Shown: positions 35,314-46,900, counted from the stretch's first letter. The stretch is DNA of 64,000 nucleotides from Apus apus (GCF_020740795.1 NC_067300.1:1-64000); one strand, 5' to 3'. The notes: generated by a model from the sequence alone, not told the origin. Made by a program: numbers and translations.

Positions 35314-35770
35314 CTGCCCGGCACTGTTAGCGGGGACACGGGGATGGGACCCACAGCCCCCATGTCCCATAGCTGCACATAGACCTGCCATGCCCGGGGC
35401 CCTGTAGCCATGGGGCAGACCCCTATAGCCACTCATGGGCCCTATAGCTGTGCCCAAGGCCTTGTAGCCATGGGGAAGACCTCATGGCCATGCACAGACC
35501 CCCCTGTAGTGATGCTCAGACCCATGCTCAACAGGGACCCCTGTTGCCATGCTCAAACCCCCGGAGCAGAGCCCCCTTTCTTGACAGCCTGCAGCCTCCT
35601 ATAGCCATGCCTACAGCCCCATGGATGGAGCCCCACAGCACTGCACAGACCCCCATAGCCATGGCCAGCCCCCCTATAAACGATTTGAGGACCCTATAGC
35701 ACTGCATCCACCCCTATACCATCCCCTCCCCAACCCCCTGCAGTGCCCAGCCCCATGGTGTCACCCTCAC

Positions 35771-35806
35771 CTGGAGTCTGTGGATCTGGTGGGTAGACGG
35801 AAGGAG
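35771..35806 (-). other. MYH6: MYH6 noncoding 5' exon
   Basis: A 36-base segment sits between an excellent acceptor (TTTTTCCCCCAG) and the donor CAG|GTGAGG on the minus strand. It contains no ATG. Sarcomeric MYH genes have short noncoding exons before the start exon, and this one is correctly placed between promoter and ATG. The start exon probably begins at one of two AG acceptors within 20 bases upstream of the ATG. The interval 35,314-35,770 is an intron made of CCCATAGCC-type simple repeats. Confidence 0.6.
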
Positions 35807-36218
35807 CTGGGGGAAAAACAGGGAGGGTGAGGGTCTATGCTCTACAGATACCTGCACCCCCATGCCCCATAGATCCCCTGGGTGCCCCATAGCCTTCCTG
35901 TGCCCCATAGCCCCCATGGATTCCTGTGCCGCATAGATTCCTGTGCCGCATAGATTCCTGTGCCCCATAGCTCACATAGCTCACTTATGCCTCATAGAGT
36001 CCCCATGGCCCATAGACCCCTGTGCCCCACGGCTCCCATAGCCCCCCTGTGCCACACCACCCTGCTGTGCTCCACACATTTCCACCCTATATCCCCTCCC
36101 CAGCCCCATATATCCACCCCATATCCCCCCCCCCTCTGCCCCCAGCAACCCCCAGCCCCCCACCCTCTCTCTCTCTGCCCCAGGCTGGGACCTACTGCAG
36201 CCTCACAGCCCTACGGCA

Positions 36219-36281
36219 TTTATAGGGTGCTGTGGGGAGGAGGTGGGGGAGGAGCATTCCTAGGGAGGGGGTGGCTGATAA
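36219..36281 (-). promoter_or_regulatory. MYH6: MYH6 core promoter: TATA, M-CAT, GATA
   Basis: The minus strand has TATAAA at 36,219-36,224 in the context CCCTATAAATGCC. An M-CAT element (plus strand CATTCCT) lies at 36,255-36,261, and a GATA site (plus strand TGATAA) at 36,276-36,281. TEAD factors bind M-CAT and GATA4 binds GATA sites; both activate mammalian cardiac MHC promoters. Transcription should start about 25-30 bases below the TATA, near 36,190. A donor-like GTGGGG after the GAGAGAG tract near 36,159 would end the first noncoding exon. Site function is inferred from motif and position. Confidence 0.65.
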
Positions 36282-37420
36282 GGGAGGGTGAAGGCCCCCC
36301 CCCCCCTTTCCCAGCCCCACGACATCTCTCCAGGAACCCAGGCATCCAGGCCCCACAACTCCACCCCACAGCACGTTCTATGGGGCAGAGCACGGGATGC
36401 CCAGGCCCCTTCTAGGGTGGGATGTGGGGTGTCTATGGGGCCAGGACGCCTGGGTCCTGTGGGGCAGGGGGGAGGGAGTCTATGGGGCCCGGATGCCTGG
36501 GTCCCCTGGGCAATGTCTCGTCAGTCGCGGGTGGTGACAGCTCGTCTCTGCCAGGTCTATATCGGGACACGTGTAGGGGGGGGGTTGTTATCTCGCTCTC
36601 AATGAGGCGCCGTAGGGCTGGGGGGGGGGGGGGGGGGCGGCGGGGGGCTTGGCCACTGTCCCCGAACACAGAGTCCACTTTGTCACCGGGGAGGTGACAA
36701 GTGTCCCCGCGAGGTGACACATTCCTGAGGGCTGGGGGAGGGGACGCCGGGTCCCGACCCCCACACTGTGCCCCATAGATCCCCCCTTCCGCCCCATAGA
36801 TTCGTCCTCTACACATAGAAGCCCCCCGCTGCCTCATAGAGCCCCACAGATCGCCCCAGAGCCCCCATGGGACCCCGCAGGACCCTCTGCAGCGCGTCCC
36901 CCATGGCCCAACGCCCCGCGGGCGCGGGCGCCGCCGGGTCCCTGGGGGACGGTCATGAGGAGGGAGCGGGGGAGGGGCGGGGGGACAGAGGGACGGGCTG
37001 GGGGGCGGCGGGGGGCACTGGGAGGACACGGAGGAGCCACAGCCTCGGGTGGGTCCCAGGGGGGCACCCAGGTTCTGCTGCCCCCCACCTGCAGGGGTCC
37101 TGCCCTCCCTCCCCAGCCCTACATCTGCTCCCCGGGCACAGCTCACCCCATGTGTGGCCATGGGACTGGTATGGGGCAGGTGGTGGCTGAGGTGCACCGT
37201 GGGGCAGGATTACATTATGGGACACCATGGGGCAGGATTACGTTATGGGGCACCATGGGTCACATTGCTGCATTGCGCCGTGGGGCACGCTGGCTAGTGT
37301 GGGGATCAGTCACCTTGTGTGAGATCCATCCATCCTGCTGATGCCACGCTGTGGGGCCATTGCCATCACACCATGGTCAACCCAAACCACACGCACACAC
37401 AGCCACACAGCAACCACTAC
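36282..37420. promoter_or_regulatory. MYH6 to MYH7-relic intergenic region, CpG-rich
   Basis: This 1.1 kb separates the MYH6 promoter from the MYH7-like 3' end. It contains a long G-run (36,618-36,637), a cluster of three GGTGACA half-sites (36,681-36,687 inverted; 36,693-36,699 and 36,713-36,719 direct), a second M-CAT CATTCCT (36,720-36,726) and CpG-dense DNA around 36,880-37,060. Near 37,200-37,260 there is a short duplication of GGGGCAGGATTAC. A 254-codon open frame on the minus strand here is low-complexity and is not a gene. In mammals this interval carries the MYH6 regulatory region and a divergent antisense promoter. Confidence 0.45.
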
Positions 37421-37433
37421 TGGTCAATGTTTT

Positions 37434-37439
37434 TTTATT
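37434..37439 (-). terminator. Poly(A) signal of the MYH7-like relic
   Basis: The minus strand reads CCAATAAAAAAAC about 80 bases below the relic's stop codon. The relic therefore retains its own 3' end, separate from MYH6. Confidence 0.65.
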
Positions 37440-37741
37440 GGCTCACCAAATTTGGGGGGTTAGGTGGGGGTGGTCGAGGGGCACTTGGGGGTTCAGGGGG
37501 AGGGTTGGAGGTCTGGAGCTTCACTCCTTGTTGAGCCCCTTCTGATGGAGAAAAAGAAGGGAGGTGGTACAGCCGTGGGGCAGTCGTGTGGCAGGGGAAG
37601 GTACCATCTTGGCTCCCACGTTGCAGCTCTTGGTGTGCAGCCTGTTGACCTGGGACTCAGCCATGTCAGCATATCCTCCACCTCCTCCATCTCCTACTGA
37701 GCCTTGCAGAACTTGACCAGTTTGGTGTTGGCCTGTTTCTC

Positions 37742-38399
37742 TTGGGGTGGGGGCAGGAGGGGTCAGAGGCGCTCCCCACCCCAGCTGTCCCACCTTCCAG
37801 CTGTCCATCTATCCCATCTTCCATTCTTCTGTCCATCTGTCCGCCCTCCTTGTTCCATCTCTCCCACTAGCCATCCATCTCTCTTGACCCCTCCTCTGCC
37901 TCCTTACCCCCTCCCCCAACCCTTTGACCACCTCATCTCAAGGTCCATCAAGGGATGGTGGGAGGTGATCAACCATGGTCTAGGTCACATTATGGTGCTA
38001 CACATGGGAGAAGGACAATTTGCCACCACCACTTACAACCACCAACTGGCCGATGGTGCCTGGCCAGCCCCCCGCATGTCCCCCTGCTGCCACCTGAGCA
38101 CTGCCTGGGGGGGACGACACCCTGCTCTTATGCCTGCCCTGGTTTGGGGGTTTTTCCCTTTGTTTTTTTTCTGGCCCCCATCTCCCTCTGTTCCCCCTTC
38201 ACCTGCAGGACCCAGACAAAGCAGCTCAGCAGGGCTGGGCTGGCAGCAGCACAGAAGACACGGCCAGAACCTGCAGACTGGTGGGACTGGGTGCCCTCCC
38301 CCCACCTCCCGTTTGTTTTTAATTTTATTTTAATTATTTAATTTAAAAGTTCGTTTGAGTCACAGTCCACCATCGATTGCCCTTGGATTCTAGTTCTTG
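37742..38399. other. Gap between relic exons, unrecognised
   Basis: Pyrimidine-rich CCATCCATCT words occupy 37,780-37,930, followed by sequence with no recognisable exon. It probably includes decayed intron of the MYH7-like gene. Confidence 0.4.
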
Positions 38400-38795
38400 C
38401 CCTCAGCCGCTGCCCCCTGAGGAGAAGCAGGATTGTTGTCCCAACAGCGGGTCCGTCACCCGCTGTGCCAGGAGCGGATCCACACAGAGCCCAGAGATCT
38501 GCTTTAATATCCAGCTCTGCACAGAGCAGGGAGCAGAGGGGTGTTCCACACAGCAAGCTCAGCTCCCTGAAACACAAGTCCTGCTTTTATACCCAAAAAC
38601 CTGAGAAAGACCTTGATCTCGACCATTGTTCTATCGCTGGCATACACAGAGGGTCACTAATCCCTCCCTGCCATCCCAAGTGCCAATGCTCAGGAATGTC
38701 ACTGTGCCTGCTCCAAAAGTGGAGGGTTGTTGTTAGCAGGGGTCCCTCTAGCCTGGGTGTGTGGGTGTGTGTATTTCAGTATGCTAATATCTCAT
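38400..38795 (-). mobile_element. Solo LTR-like fossil within the MYH7 relic
   Basis: On the minus strand the order is TATAAAAG-type box (near 38,586-38,594), a later ATTAAAG signal (near 38,502) and an end resembling TGTTGGGACAACA. This order suits an LTR. No internal coding region is present. Family and exact ends are uncertain, and it looks like a solo, decayed copy that inserted into the relic. Confidence 0.35.
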
Positions 38796-38797
38796 TG

Positions 38798-38868
38798 GGG
38801 TTGGACTAGGTGATCTTTCAAGGTCCCTTCCAACCCCTAGGATTCTATGATTCTATGATTAATATAGC
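38798..38868 (+). mobile_element. CR1 3' tail fragment
   Basis: About 70 bases match the CR1 3' end: GGTTGGACTAGGTGATCTTTCAAGGTCCCTTCCAACCCC (split as GGTTGGACTAGGTGATCTTT and CAAGGTCCCTTCC) and ATTCTATGATTCTATGATT. Confidence 0.85.
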
Positions 38869-39530
38869 GAATCCAATTACTCAGTGTTCCCCCCCAGTGC
38901 TCCAGGCTGTCCCCAAGCTGTGGGCAGAGCTCCTCTCCATCCCTGTCCCCTCTCTCCTGCAGGTGTCCTGCAGGGACGTGTTTTTCTCTCATTGGACTCT
39001 GGTTTTGTCTCATTCTCACTGTTTCACTGTTATCTGGGTCCAATTTTTATTCTGCATGTCCCTTATCTTCTCATTTATGTGTTTGTTGTTTGGGGTTGGT
39101 TTTTTTCCCAAATGTGATTTTTTCCCACAAATTTTACTTAGTTAATAACTTACATCACTCAGGGCTTGCTGTGGCCCAGGTGCTTCCATGGAGGCTGCTG
39201 GCAGGGTTGGGGGCACCAGGCAGTGCTGGGGGTGCCCCAGACAAGTCCCCACAGCCCCTTGGAACTGTGGCTGTCAGCCTGACCCTGGGGGGGTCCAGGC
39301 CTCCCCTTACGCCCGCCCCTCCCCCCCCACTGCCATATGTCCTGCAGGCAGGGCAGGAGGGGCTCGCTGTCCCCCTTGAAACAGACTCCTCGCTGCCAGC
39401 GCTCAGGGACCCCCAGACTCCACCTGCCAGTCGGAGCAGAGAAGCAGCCGCAGCGAAGTGTCCTAGACCCACCAGACATAGGTGGCTGTGGCCACAGGGC
39501 CAGGGGTGACATTCTAATCCACTTTCCACA
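38869..39530. other. Unrecognised sequence inside the relic span
   Basis: No exon or named repeat is seen. A T-rich part near 39,030-39,150 precedes a GC-rich part. Open frames in the GC-rich part appear on both strands and show no homology that I recognise. Confidence 0.4.
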
Positions 39531-39640
39531 CTACACCTGGTAGCTGAGCTCCTTGATGCACCACTCAGACTTGCAGAGGCCCTTGACATTCTCGGCATTA
39601 CACTTCTGCTCATTCTCCAGCTTGCTCACCAGGTCCTTCA

Positions 39641-40255
39641 GCTTCTTCCCTCCCTTGAGGGCCAACTGCTCTGCCTTGTCCAACCGCAGCTGCAGGTCCT
39701 TGATGGTCTGCTCCATGTTCTTCTTCATCCGTTCCAGGTGGGCACTGGTGTCCTGCTCCTTCTTCAGCTCCTCTGCCATCATGGCTGCCTGCCCAAGGGG
39801 AGAAGTCATCAGAGAAGGAGCTCCAAGGCACGTTCTCCATTACCCTATGGTAGAAGGTGTCCAAGATGTCAGTTCCACCACAGCACCCACATCAGTAATG
39901 GCCTTCTTGGCCTTCTCCTCAGCATTCCAACACTCCTGTATGGCCTCTTCCACCTCTGTCTGCAGCTGGGAGATGTCACCCTCCATCTTTTTCTTCTGGT
40001 TGATAAGGCTAGTGTTCTGAGAATGGAGGAGAACATCTCAGGAGGTGACTGTGGGGCTGCTGCCCCATCCTTTCTCCCTCCTCATCTCCACAGACTTCAA
40101 GGGTTTCCAGATGGAGGAGATCCTTGGTAACTCAATCCAGGAGAAAGTCACAGTTCCTCTGGGGCTTAAGAGTCCCTGGCTGGAGGTGGTCTTTCTCCTT
40201 GGATGTGTATGAAGTCTCACCTGTGAGTGGAGGAGCTGGACCCTCTCACTGGCTT
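39641..40255 (-). repeat. Segment nearly identical to MYH6 23,840-24,454
   Basis: Across about 615 bases, including two introns, the relic matches MYH6 at a constant offset of 15,801 bases with no gaps and only about eleven differences that I counted. Outside it, similarity drops sharply: the left flank in the same exon has a 24-base deletion and many changes, and the right flank differs at many positions. A short block of high identity inside an older duplicate suggests gene conversion. Confidence 0.75.
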
Positions 40256-40439
40256 TGACTGATCTGCTCCATCACTGCCTGCAGCTCCTCCACCTCCTCC
40301 TGAAAGAGGTTGTTCCTCTGCTCTGTGATTGTGATGTTGTTCCTCAGGTCTTCTTTGGTCCTGACCACATCATCCAGCTGCAGCTGGGTGTCCTGGTGGG
40401 ACAAGTGGGATAGATCTCAGTCAGCAGCTCTTCAAGTCT

Positions 40440-41115
40440 GAGAGGATGAAGGGATGGAGAGCAGCCCTGGGGAGAAGGAATTTGGGGCACTGATGCATGA
40501 AAAGATGGATATGACCCAACCATGTGTGCTGGCAGCCCAGAAGCCAACCATGTCCTGGGCTGCATCACCAGCAGTGTAACCAGCAGATTGAGGAATGGGA
40601 TTCTGCCCCTCTGCTCTGCACTGATGAGACCCACCTACAGGACTCGGTCCAGCTCTGGGGTCCCCAACACAAAAAAGGACACAGAGTTGTTGGAGCAAGT
40701 CCAGAGGAGGCCACAGAGATGATGGGAGGGCTGGAGGAGCTCTGCTCTGGAGACAGGCTGGGAGAGTTGAGATGTTCAGCCTGGAGAAGAGAAGGCTCCA
40801 GGGAGACCTTAGAGCACCTTCCAGTGCCTGAAGGGACTCCAGGAAAGCTGGGGAGGGACTTGGGACAAGGGTAGGGAGTGAGAGGACGAGGGGTAATAGA
40901 TTAAAACTGGAAGAGGGGAGATACTTTAGTGTGAGAGTGGTGAGACCCTGGCCCAGGTTGCCCAGAGAAGCTGTGGCTGCCCCATCCCTGGAAGTGTTGA
41001 AGGGCAGGTTGGATGGGGCTTGGAGCAACCTGGTATAGTGGGAGGTGTACCTGCCTATGGCAGTGGGTTGGAACTGGATGGTCCCTTCCAACCCAAACCA
41101 TTCTGTGATTTTTAT
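40440..41115 (+). mobile_element. CR1 LINE 3' fragment bounding the MYH7 relic
   Basis: CR1 ORF2 C-terminal remnants ([20 protein letters not shown]) are followed by a full CR1 tail ending CCAACCCAAACCATTCTGTGATT. It begins about 50 bases beyond the last recognisable relic exon, so this insertion or an associated deletion marks the loss of the rest of the gene. Confidence 0.9.
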
Positions 41116-43195
41116 TCCATTACCATGGTGAGGTCACAAGGAGCAAAAATCCTACCTGAAGGAGCAAAGAACATTTGCCTTTTGCAAGACGCAAATTGCT
41201 AAGCCTGTCAACATTCCTTACGGCATCTTGGCATAGAGAAAACAGGTTTTGAAGAGCTGATACCTGGTTTTGTTCTGAGGCTTTATTTCACATGTTAAAT
41301 TTTTTATATCTTTAACTGTGAATGTGTGAAGTGACATGATCCTGTTGGCTGGTTCACTTGAGTCAAGGCATCTGCATTCACAGGGACAGGTGGCATTCTC
41401 ACCTCCTCTTGCTTGTCAATAGAAATCTGGGAGCCTTCTAACAGGCTAAATTGTGTGATGGCTAATTAATGACTGCTGTCTAAATTTTGTGACAGCTAAT
41501 TACTGACTGCTAATAGCAAACTACAACTGAGATATTTCACTAATTACTTTTAACCCCACCAGACAAATAATTTATGAAATTACTCAAGAAACCAAATTTC
41601 CCCAGGCTCCGCTAAGGTGAGGTCCACCTCCAGGGCAGCCAGCTGTCCACACAAAGAGAAGGTGAAATCAAAGATCTTTAAAGCTGGTCTTCAGAAAAGT
41701 AGAAGCATCCATGAAATTTGCCCTATCTCCTACTGGCTTGTGGAGCTCAGGCTCGTTGGTGGCAGCCCTGGGATCTCCTGGGAACACTCCTGATTTCCCT
41801 CAGCCCATGGAGAAGGCCAATTTCTGCAGCAGTAAATGAAATTACATCCTTTTGGCATGACACATGCAAGCTCCTTCCAGCTTTGGCTGGTGCAGGTAGG
41901 ATGTAGGAAATGGGAAATGCTGGGTCTACAGGGGTAAGAGAAGGAAACTGATATCTGGATGTGATTTGAACTGGTTGTTAGCCCTGGCTTTACTCACTCA
42001 CTTACTGACACAAAAGTGAGGCCAGAAATTCAGTGGAGCTGCAACTCTACTGGAAACAAGAAGACTTGGGCTTGTAGAGCCTGTGCTGGGACACGCCATG
42101 ATCCATGCAACCAAGGAAGGAGGTGAGGAACCACCAAGGTAAGAAACAACCAAGGTGAGGAAACAGGAAATGGATGTTTGGGCACTGAGTGCCTCGAGGC
42201 TGTGTGACACAGCAGAAACATAGAACATCTTTCCATGGAGATGGTCTCCAGCTGACCTGTGTGAAGATTCCACCTCCAGCAGACAGCACCTGTGTCACCT
42301 CAACTGGTCAGTGGGACCTTACTGCCTGGTGCTGGGCCCTGCTGTGGTTCTGAGGGCCAGTCCTGCTATTAGAAGCTTATGGCAAACTGGAGGAGAATGT
42401 TCAGGTTTTGCTCCTGAAAACATCATTGTTTGTAGAGCAAAAGGCAAGTGAATTTTCTGTCCTTGGGACAAGCCCCCAGCCTGCTATGCAGTGCCCACCC
42501 CAGAATGAGGAGGATGTGAAGCACATGATGCTGGAGCAAGTGGTGTTCTCTGACCAGTGAGACAAACCCAACCCCTCTGACCCCAGAAAGATGTTAGAAG
42601 AGGGCACAGGGATCCTGGGACTGGAACGCGGGTGGAGACTGCCATGTCTGCTGGGGCAGTGACCTACTGGGCTGACAGCCCGGGAAAGCTGTTCCTCTGG
42701 TGGAATCCTTTTATTTGTGTGAAAGGATTCCACTGTTTTAGATGTTCCATCTCCTCCAGATCCCACCTGGCACATCTAGTCAGCTGCCCTGTTCCCTGTT
42801 CACCCACTCCTGGGAGTGGGAAGCAGTGGGAGCAGAGTGGACCCACTCCAGAACATTTTGGGGGGTGGCCTGGCAGCAGGGGCTGCTCCATCCTGCTGTC
42901 TCTATAGGGATGACCATTCGATTTTGACCTAAAACATTGTCTCTGGTAAGTTTTCCCCAGCCTGTTCCATCTGAATGCTGCACTGCTCTGTGCCCTGGGC
43001 TGGCTGGCTCTCTGTGCCTTGGCTGCTCCGTGTTGGATGAGGGGCCTCAGGGCTCAGGACAGCATGAAGGGCTGGAAGTGGAAACAAGGGCCAAATCATT
43101 AGGGTAGATGTTGGTCATCTTTGACTCATCATAACACTGAAGTGTGAAGAAATGCAGGTCCAGCAGGCCAGCAGAGGCTTTACACATGATGGCAC
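41116..43195. other. Unrecognised intergenic sequence
   Basis: No coding exon with splice sites and no named repeat is seen. Several 60-120-codon open frames occur on both strands and are compatible with chance. No remnant of a myosin motor domain was found. Confidence 0.5.
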
Positions 43196-43915
43196 TGGGA
43201 TGAGTGTAGAGTTTTGTATCTGGGAAAGAAAAACCCCATGTACCAGTGCAGGCTGGGGGCTGACCTACTGGACAGCAGTGTGGGGGAAAGGGACCTTATG
43301 TTCCCTTGTGGCCAAGAAGGCCAATGGCATCCTGGGTTGTATTAGAAAGGGTGTGGTTAGTAGGTCAAGAGAGGTTCTCCTCCCCCTCTATTCTGCCTTG
43401 GTGAGACTGCATCTGGAATATTGTGTCCAATTCAAGAAGGATGGAACTGCTTGAAAGAGTCCAGCACAGAGCCACAAGGATGATGAAGGGAGTGGAACAT
43501 CTCTCTTATGAGGGAGGGCTGAGGGAGTTGGGTCTCTTTAGCTTGGAGGAGACTGAGGGGCGACCTCATCAACGTTTATAAATACATAATGGGGAGTGTC
43601 AGGAGGATGGAGCCAGGCTTTTTTCAGTGATGTCCGGTGATAGGACAAGGGGCAACAGGTGCAAACTGGGGCATAGGAGTTTCCATGTAAATGTGAGGAA
43701 AAACTTCTTTACTGTGAGGGTGATAGAACATGGGACAGGCTGCCCAGAGAGGTTGTGGAGTTTTCCTTCTCTGGAGGCTTTCAAGACCTGTCTGGACATG
43801 TTCCAGTGTGATGTACTCTAGGTGATCCTTCTCTGGCAGAGGGCTTGGACTGTATGATCTTTTGAGATCCCTTCCAACCCCTAAGATTCTATGATTCTGT
43901 GACTCTGTGAGTGCA
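43196..43915 (+). mobile_element. CR1 LINE 3' fragment
   Basis: The CR1 pattern starts near TTTTGTATCTGGGAAAGAA and continues through [20 protein letters not shown] and [12 protein letters not shown] remnants. It ends with CTTCCAACCCCTAAGATTC and ATGATTCTGTGACTCTGTGA. It is among the better preserved CR1s in the window. Confidence 0.9.
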
Positions 43916-46900
43916 GTGTGGGATGGGAATGAAGAGTGACGGGTTCTGCCATGGCCCCAGGGGCCCCACAGTGCTCAAACAACTCTCTAGGAGTTGGTTA
44001 AAGTCATGCAGAGCTGAAGATGGGCAAAACCCCCAAAATCCATTTGAGAACTAACAGAGCTAATGCGTAAAACACACGATCAGAGAGTAGAGTCAGAAGT
44101 AACATGGAGCTGTAGACCAATGAACAAAGAAAAAGGTGTAAAATGTGAGCAAATGGATCAAAGTGTCCCAAAGTGGATCTCAGAGTGTGGCAGAAGAAAT
44201 CACCAGCCTGTGTTCCTCTGGGCACAGGACACTCAAGGCAGATAGATCATAGCAGCCTTTTCATCACCACAGCTGGATCAAAGCAATGGATCTCGGGGTC
44301 CAGCAGGGAGGTAGGGGTGAGCAGAAGTGGAAACTGGGCCCAGTGCGTGTCATCTTGATGATGGTTATTCTTACTAAGAGCTTTCCGCATAGAAGTATTC
44401 TTTCTTTTTCTGCAATTATTAGATTGGCATTAAAAACTAATCCTTGGTTGGAGGGCCAGGGTTTCAGTCACACAAACAGTGAACTCTTGGTTTTAGGCAG
44501 AGGATAAGCATGTGCTTTGCCCACAGCAGGATGTTGTGTGTGGTGCATCGTACCATGCAGGTGCACTGGTTATGGGGGCAGGGGGGCTTCTGTCTGCCCT
44601 TGCACTGGCTCTGAGCAGCTCTTTGGCAGAAGTCCTGCCTGGTGCTCTCCTTGGTTAATATGGCAGGTGCCATTGGCTATCCATGCTTTGACAGCAGTCA
44701 GAAGGTCCGCAGTGTCCAACCCTTCCCACTCCATCCATCCACTGTGGAACTCATGAAAACTGCAGGAAGCATCAGTCCCATCATTGCCCCTGTGTCCCTG
44801 GGAGGTTTTCCTGGCTCTCCTCATCTTGGCACAGTCATCCTCAGACCTGGCTGGAGTGTGGGACCCCAAGCTCTCTGTCCTGGCACCAGCCGTAGTGCAT
44901 TCTAGCTGGTGCTGAGGTGAGGTTCCTCATGAGCTCCTTATTGCCTGTGGAGCCACTGCTCCTTAAGCCTTTCTGCTTTGGCAGTAGGATCAAGGAGAAA
45001 ACCTTCTGGGCCTCCCTGACCTCAGCACACACCCCCACAGCCATGTGGTCACTCTTGATATGCTCAGAGCCTCTTCTGGCAATATTATTTAAAACATATA
45101 TATAATTAGATTATAAAATCAATCCAAAGTTGGATTTCTAATTGCAAAGATTTATTTAAATACTTAACCTGTATGTACTCACATATTGGTTTTCGATGAC
45201 ATTATTGTCCTTGAGCTTCTATGGGGTATCTTAGAAATATGTTTCTCAAAACATGTCAAATTAGATCACTTGTAACTTTAGAAGAAAGGGATTACAAGGC
45301 AGAAAGTATAGTGGGATTAAAACTTATCCACACAACAGTAGGAGTGACGTGAGTCAAGTCAGTCATTCTTCCTGTGATGCTTTCCTCCACCACCCCCAAC
45401 TTCACTCTTTCTGCTTCCTTTCCTTTCCTCTTTTTCTTCTCTTCCATTTTTCCCCTTTTTGCCAGGGACTTTCTCTTTGCATCCTGTGCTGCTGGCACCC
45501 AGAGCTGCTGGAGCTGGACTTTTCCCTGGGAACAAACAAACAAAAAAAATTAAGAAAATCCAACACCACTTATTTCTTTGGGGAACCTTCAGTTTCTCTG
45601 GAATAATGAACTGGAAGCAGGTAAAAGACTGGAGGATGTTCCTATCTTGGTGTAGTTAATTGCATGTGATGTGAAGACACAACTTGGGTGGCTCACTTCC
45701 ATGTGGCCCAGCAAGCCATGACCACCTGCAGGAGGGCAAATGGTCCCTCCTTCTTCTAGCAAACATATCCAAGAATGTTCTAATCCTGCAGTTTATGCTA
45801 TGCGTTACCTCAGGGCTCAGTTAAACACTGAGAGTATGGTTCATAAAGTACAACATAAATGCTAATCCCATTGTCCAACAGCAAAAAGCTCAGGAATCTG
45901 GGAACAGGGCAGAGGGCATGAGAGGCTCCCAGAGCAACAGATTTAATTGCGTTCCAATGCATCTGATTTAGGGGATTTCAGGTAATTTTTAAATAAAGGA
46001 CAACCATGGGAGAGAAAAAAGGAACAAAACAAAAGAACAAGCAGAAACCTTTCTACCTCAAAGTAGCTAGAAAGGAAGAGACAACTTAAAAAGAAGTTTT
46101 TTTATTGCTGAGAAACATTCTGTCTACAGGAAGACACTCTCACATCTGAATTTGAGCCACTGAATCCAATTCAATGCAATTTGAGATTTGGCATACAGGA
46201 AAGGGATTACTACTAAAAGAAGCAGCAGCTTACATAATTATTAGTTAACATCTTAACACCACACAACTGTGTCACTGAGACATTACATTGTTAAAGACAA
46301 GGCATTAAAAATCTATTTTCTAAGTGAATGTGAATTTTTTTCATGTTTGAGTCCTCCAGTGTACAACTGCCACAAGACTCATCATTTGTCCTTGTACTCT
46401 GATCCCTTCACTTCACTTCCCTTGCCTTATTGTTTGGTTCTATGCAGAGCCCATGGTAGTAAGCCTGTGTGATAAAACTTATCTCCACTATTCCCAACAC
46501 ACAGGGTTTCACAACTATCCAGTTTAAAAGTCCCATCCCAGGCAGCCACTAAAATGCAGATCAATTGCAGACCTGTGAATACAGCAGTTCTGTGTCCATC
46601 CTCACATTTGGCAGATTTCTCATTCAATCTGTGTGAGCTTCTGGTATCATTAAATAGTCTAGTTACTACCATGCCAGTCTTCTGCTAGTGTCTAGCATGG
46701 GGAGGGGGTGTAATGTGGCCTCATTTTTATCAGCACACATGCAGTTTCCAAGAACCACAGTACTGTGGTATCAACAGTTCCATGAAAAAAAAAGTCAGAA
46801 ATCTCATTATTTCTGTTCTAATACACAAAAGATGTGATGAAGAGGTAGTTTGGATGGAAAGTTTCACTCTGCCTAGTTTATAAGATCCATTGTGATCCTT

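Larger units (their letters stand above)
37521..40392 (-). pseudogene. MYH7: MYH7-like myosin heavy chain 3'-end relic
   Basis: Pieces of the last rod exons of a sarcomeric myosin lie in correct order and in the same orientation as MYH6: terminal exon 37,521-37,541 (KGLNKE then TGA), penultimate exon about 37,612-37,737, 39,537-39,788, 39,891-40,016 and 40,221-40,392. The C-terminus resembles human MYH7 (KGLNEE) and differs from the MYH6 copy here (KLHDEE). Decay is clear. The penultimate exon has a stop after FCKAQ, a frameshift, and a donor changed from GT to AT. The 39,537-39,788 exon lacks 24 bases. The 40,221-40,392 exon lost 32 bases, is frameshifted and stops. The 96-base exon expected between 37.7 and 39.5 kb was not found. 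The motor domain is absent; a CR1 lies immediately upstream. Position upstream of MYH6, behind CMTM5, is that of mammalian MYH7. A partial tandem duplication of MYH6 is the alternative, but the MYH7-type tail argues against it. Confidence 0.8.

Noticed and set aside
36433-37197. 254-codon minus-strand open frame in the MYH6 upstream region
   Set aside because: The DNA is GC-rich with few stops in any frame. The peptide is low-complexity Pro/Gly/Arg and crosses the G-run and regulatory motifs.
42401-42983. Open frames of 67-124 codons on both strands in the 41-43 kb stretch
   Set aside because: They overlap each other in several phases, lack conserved motifs and lack matching splice partners.
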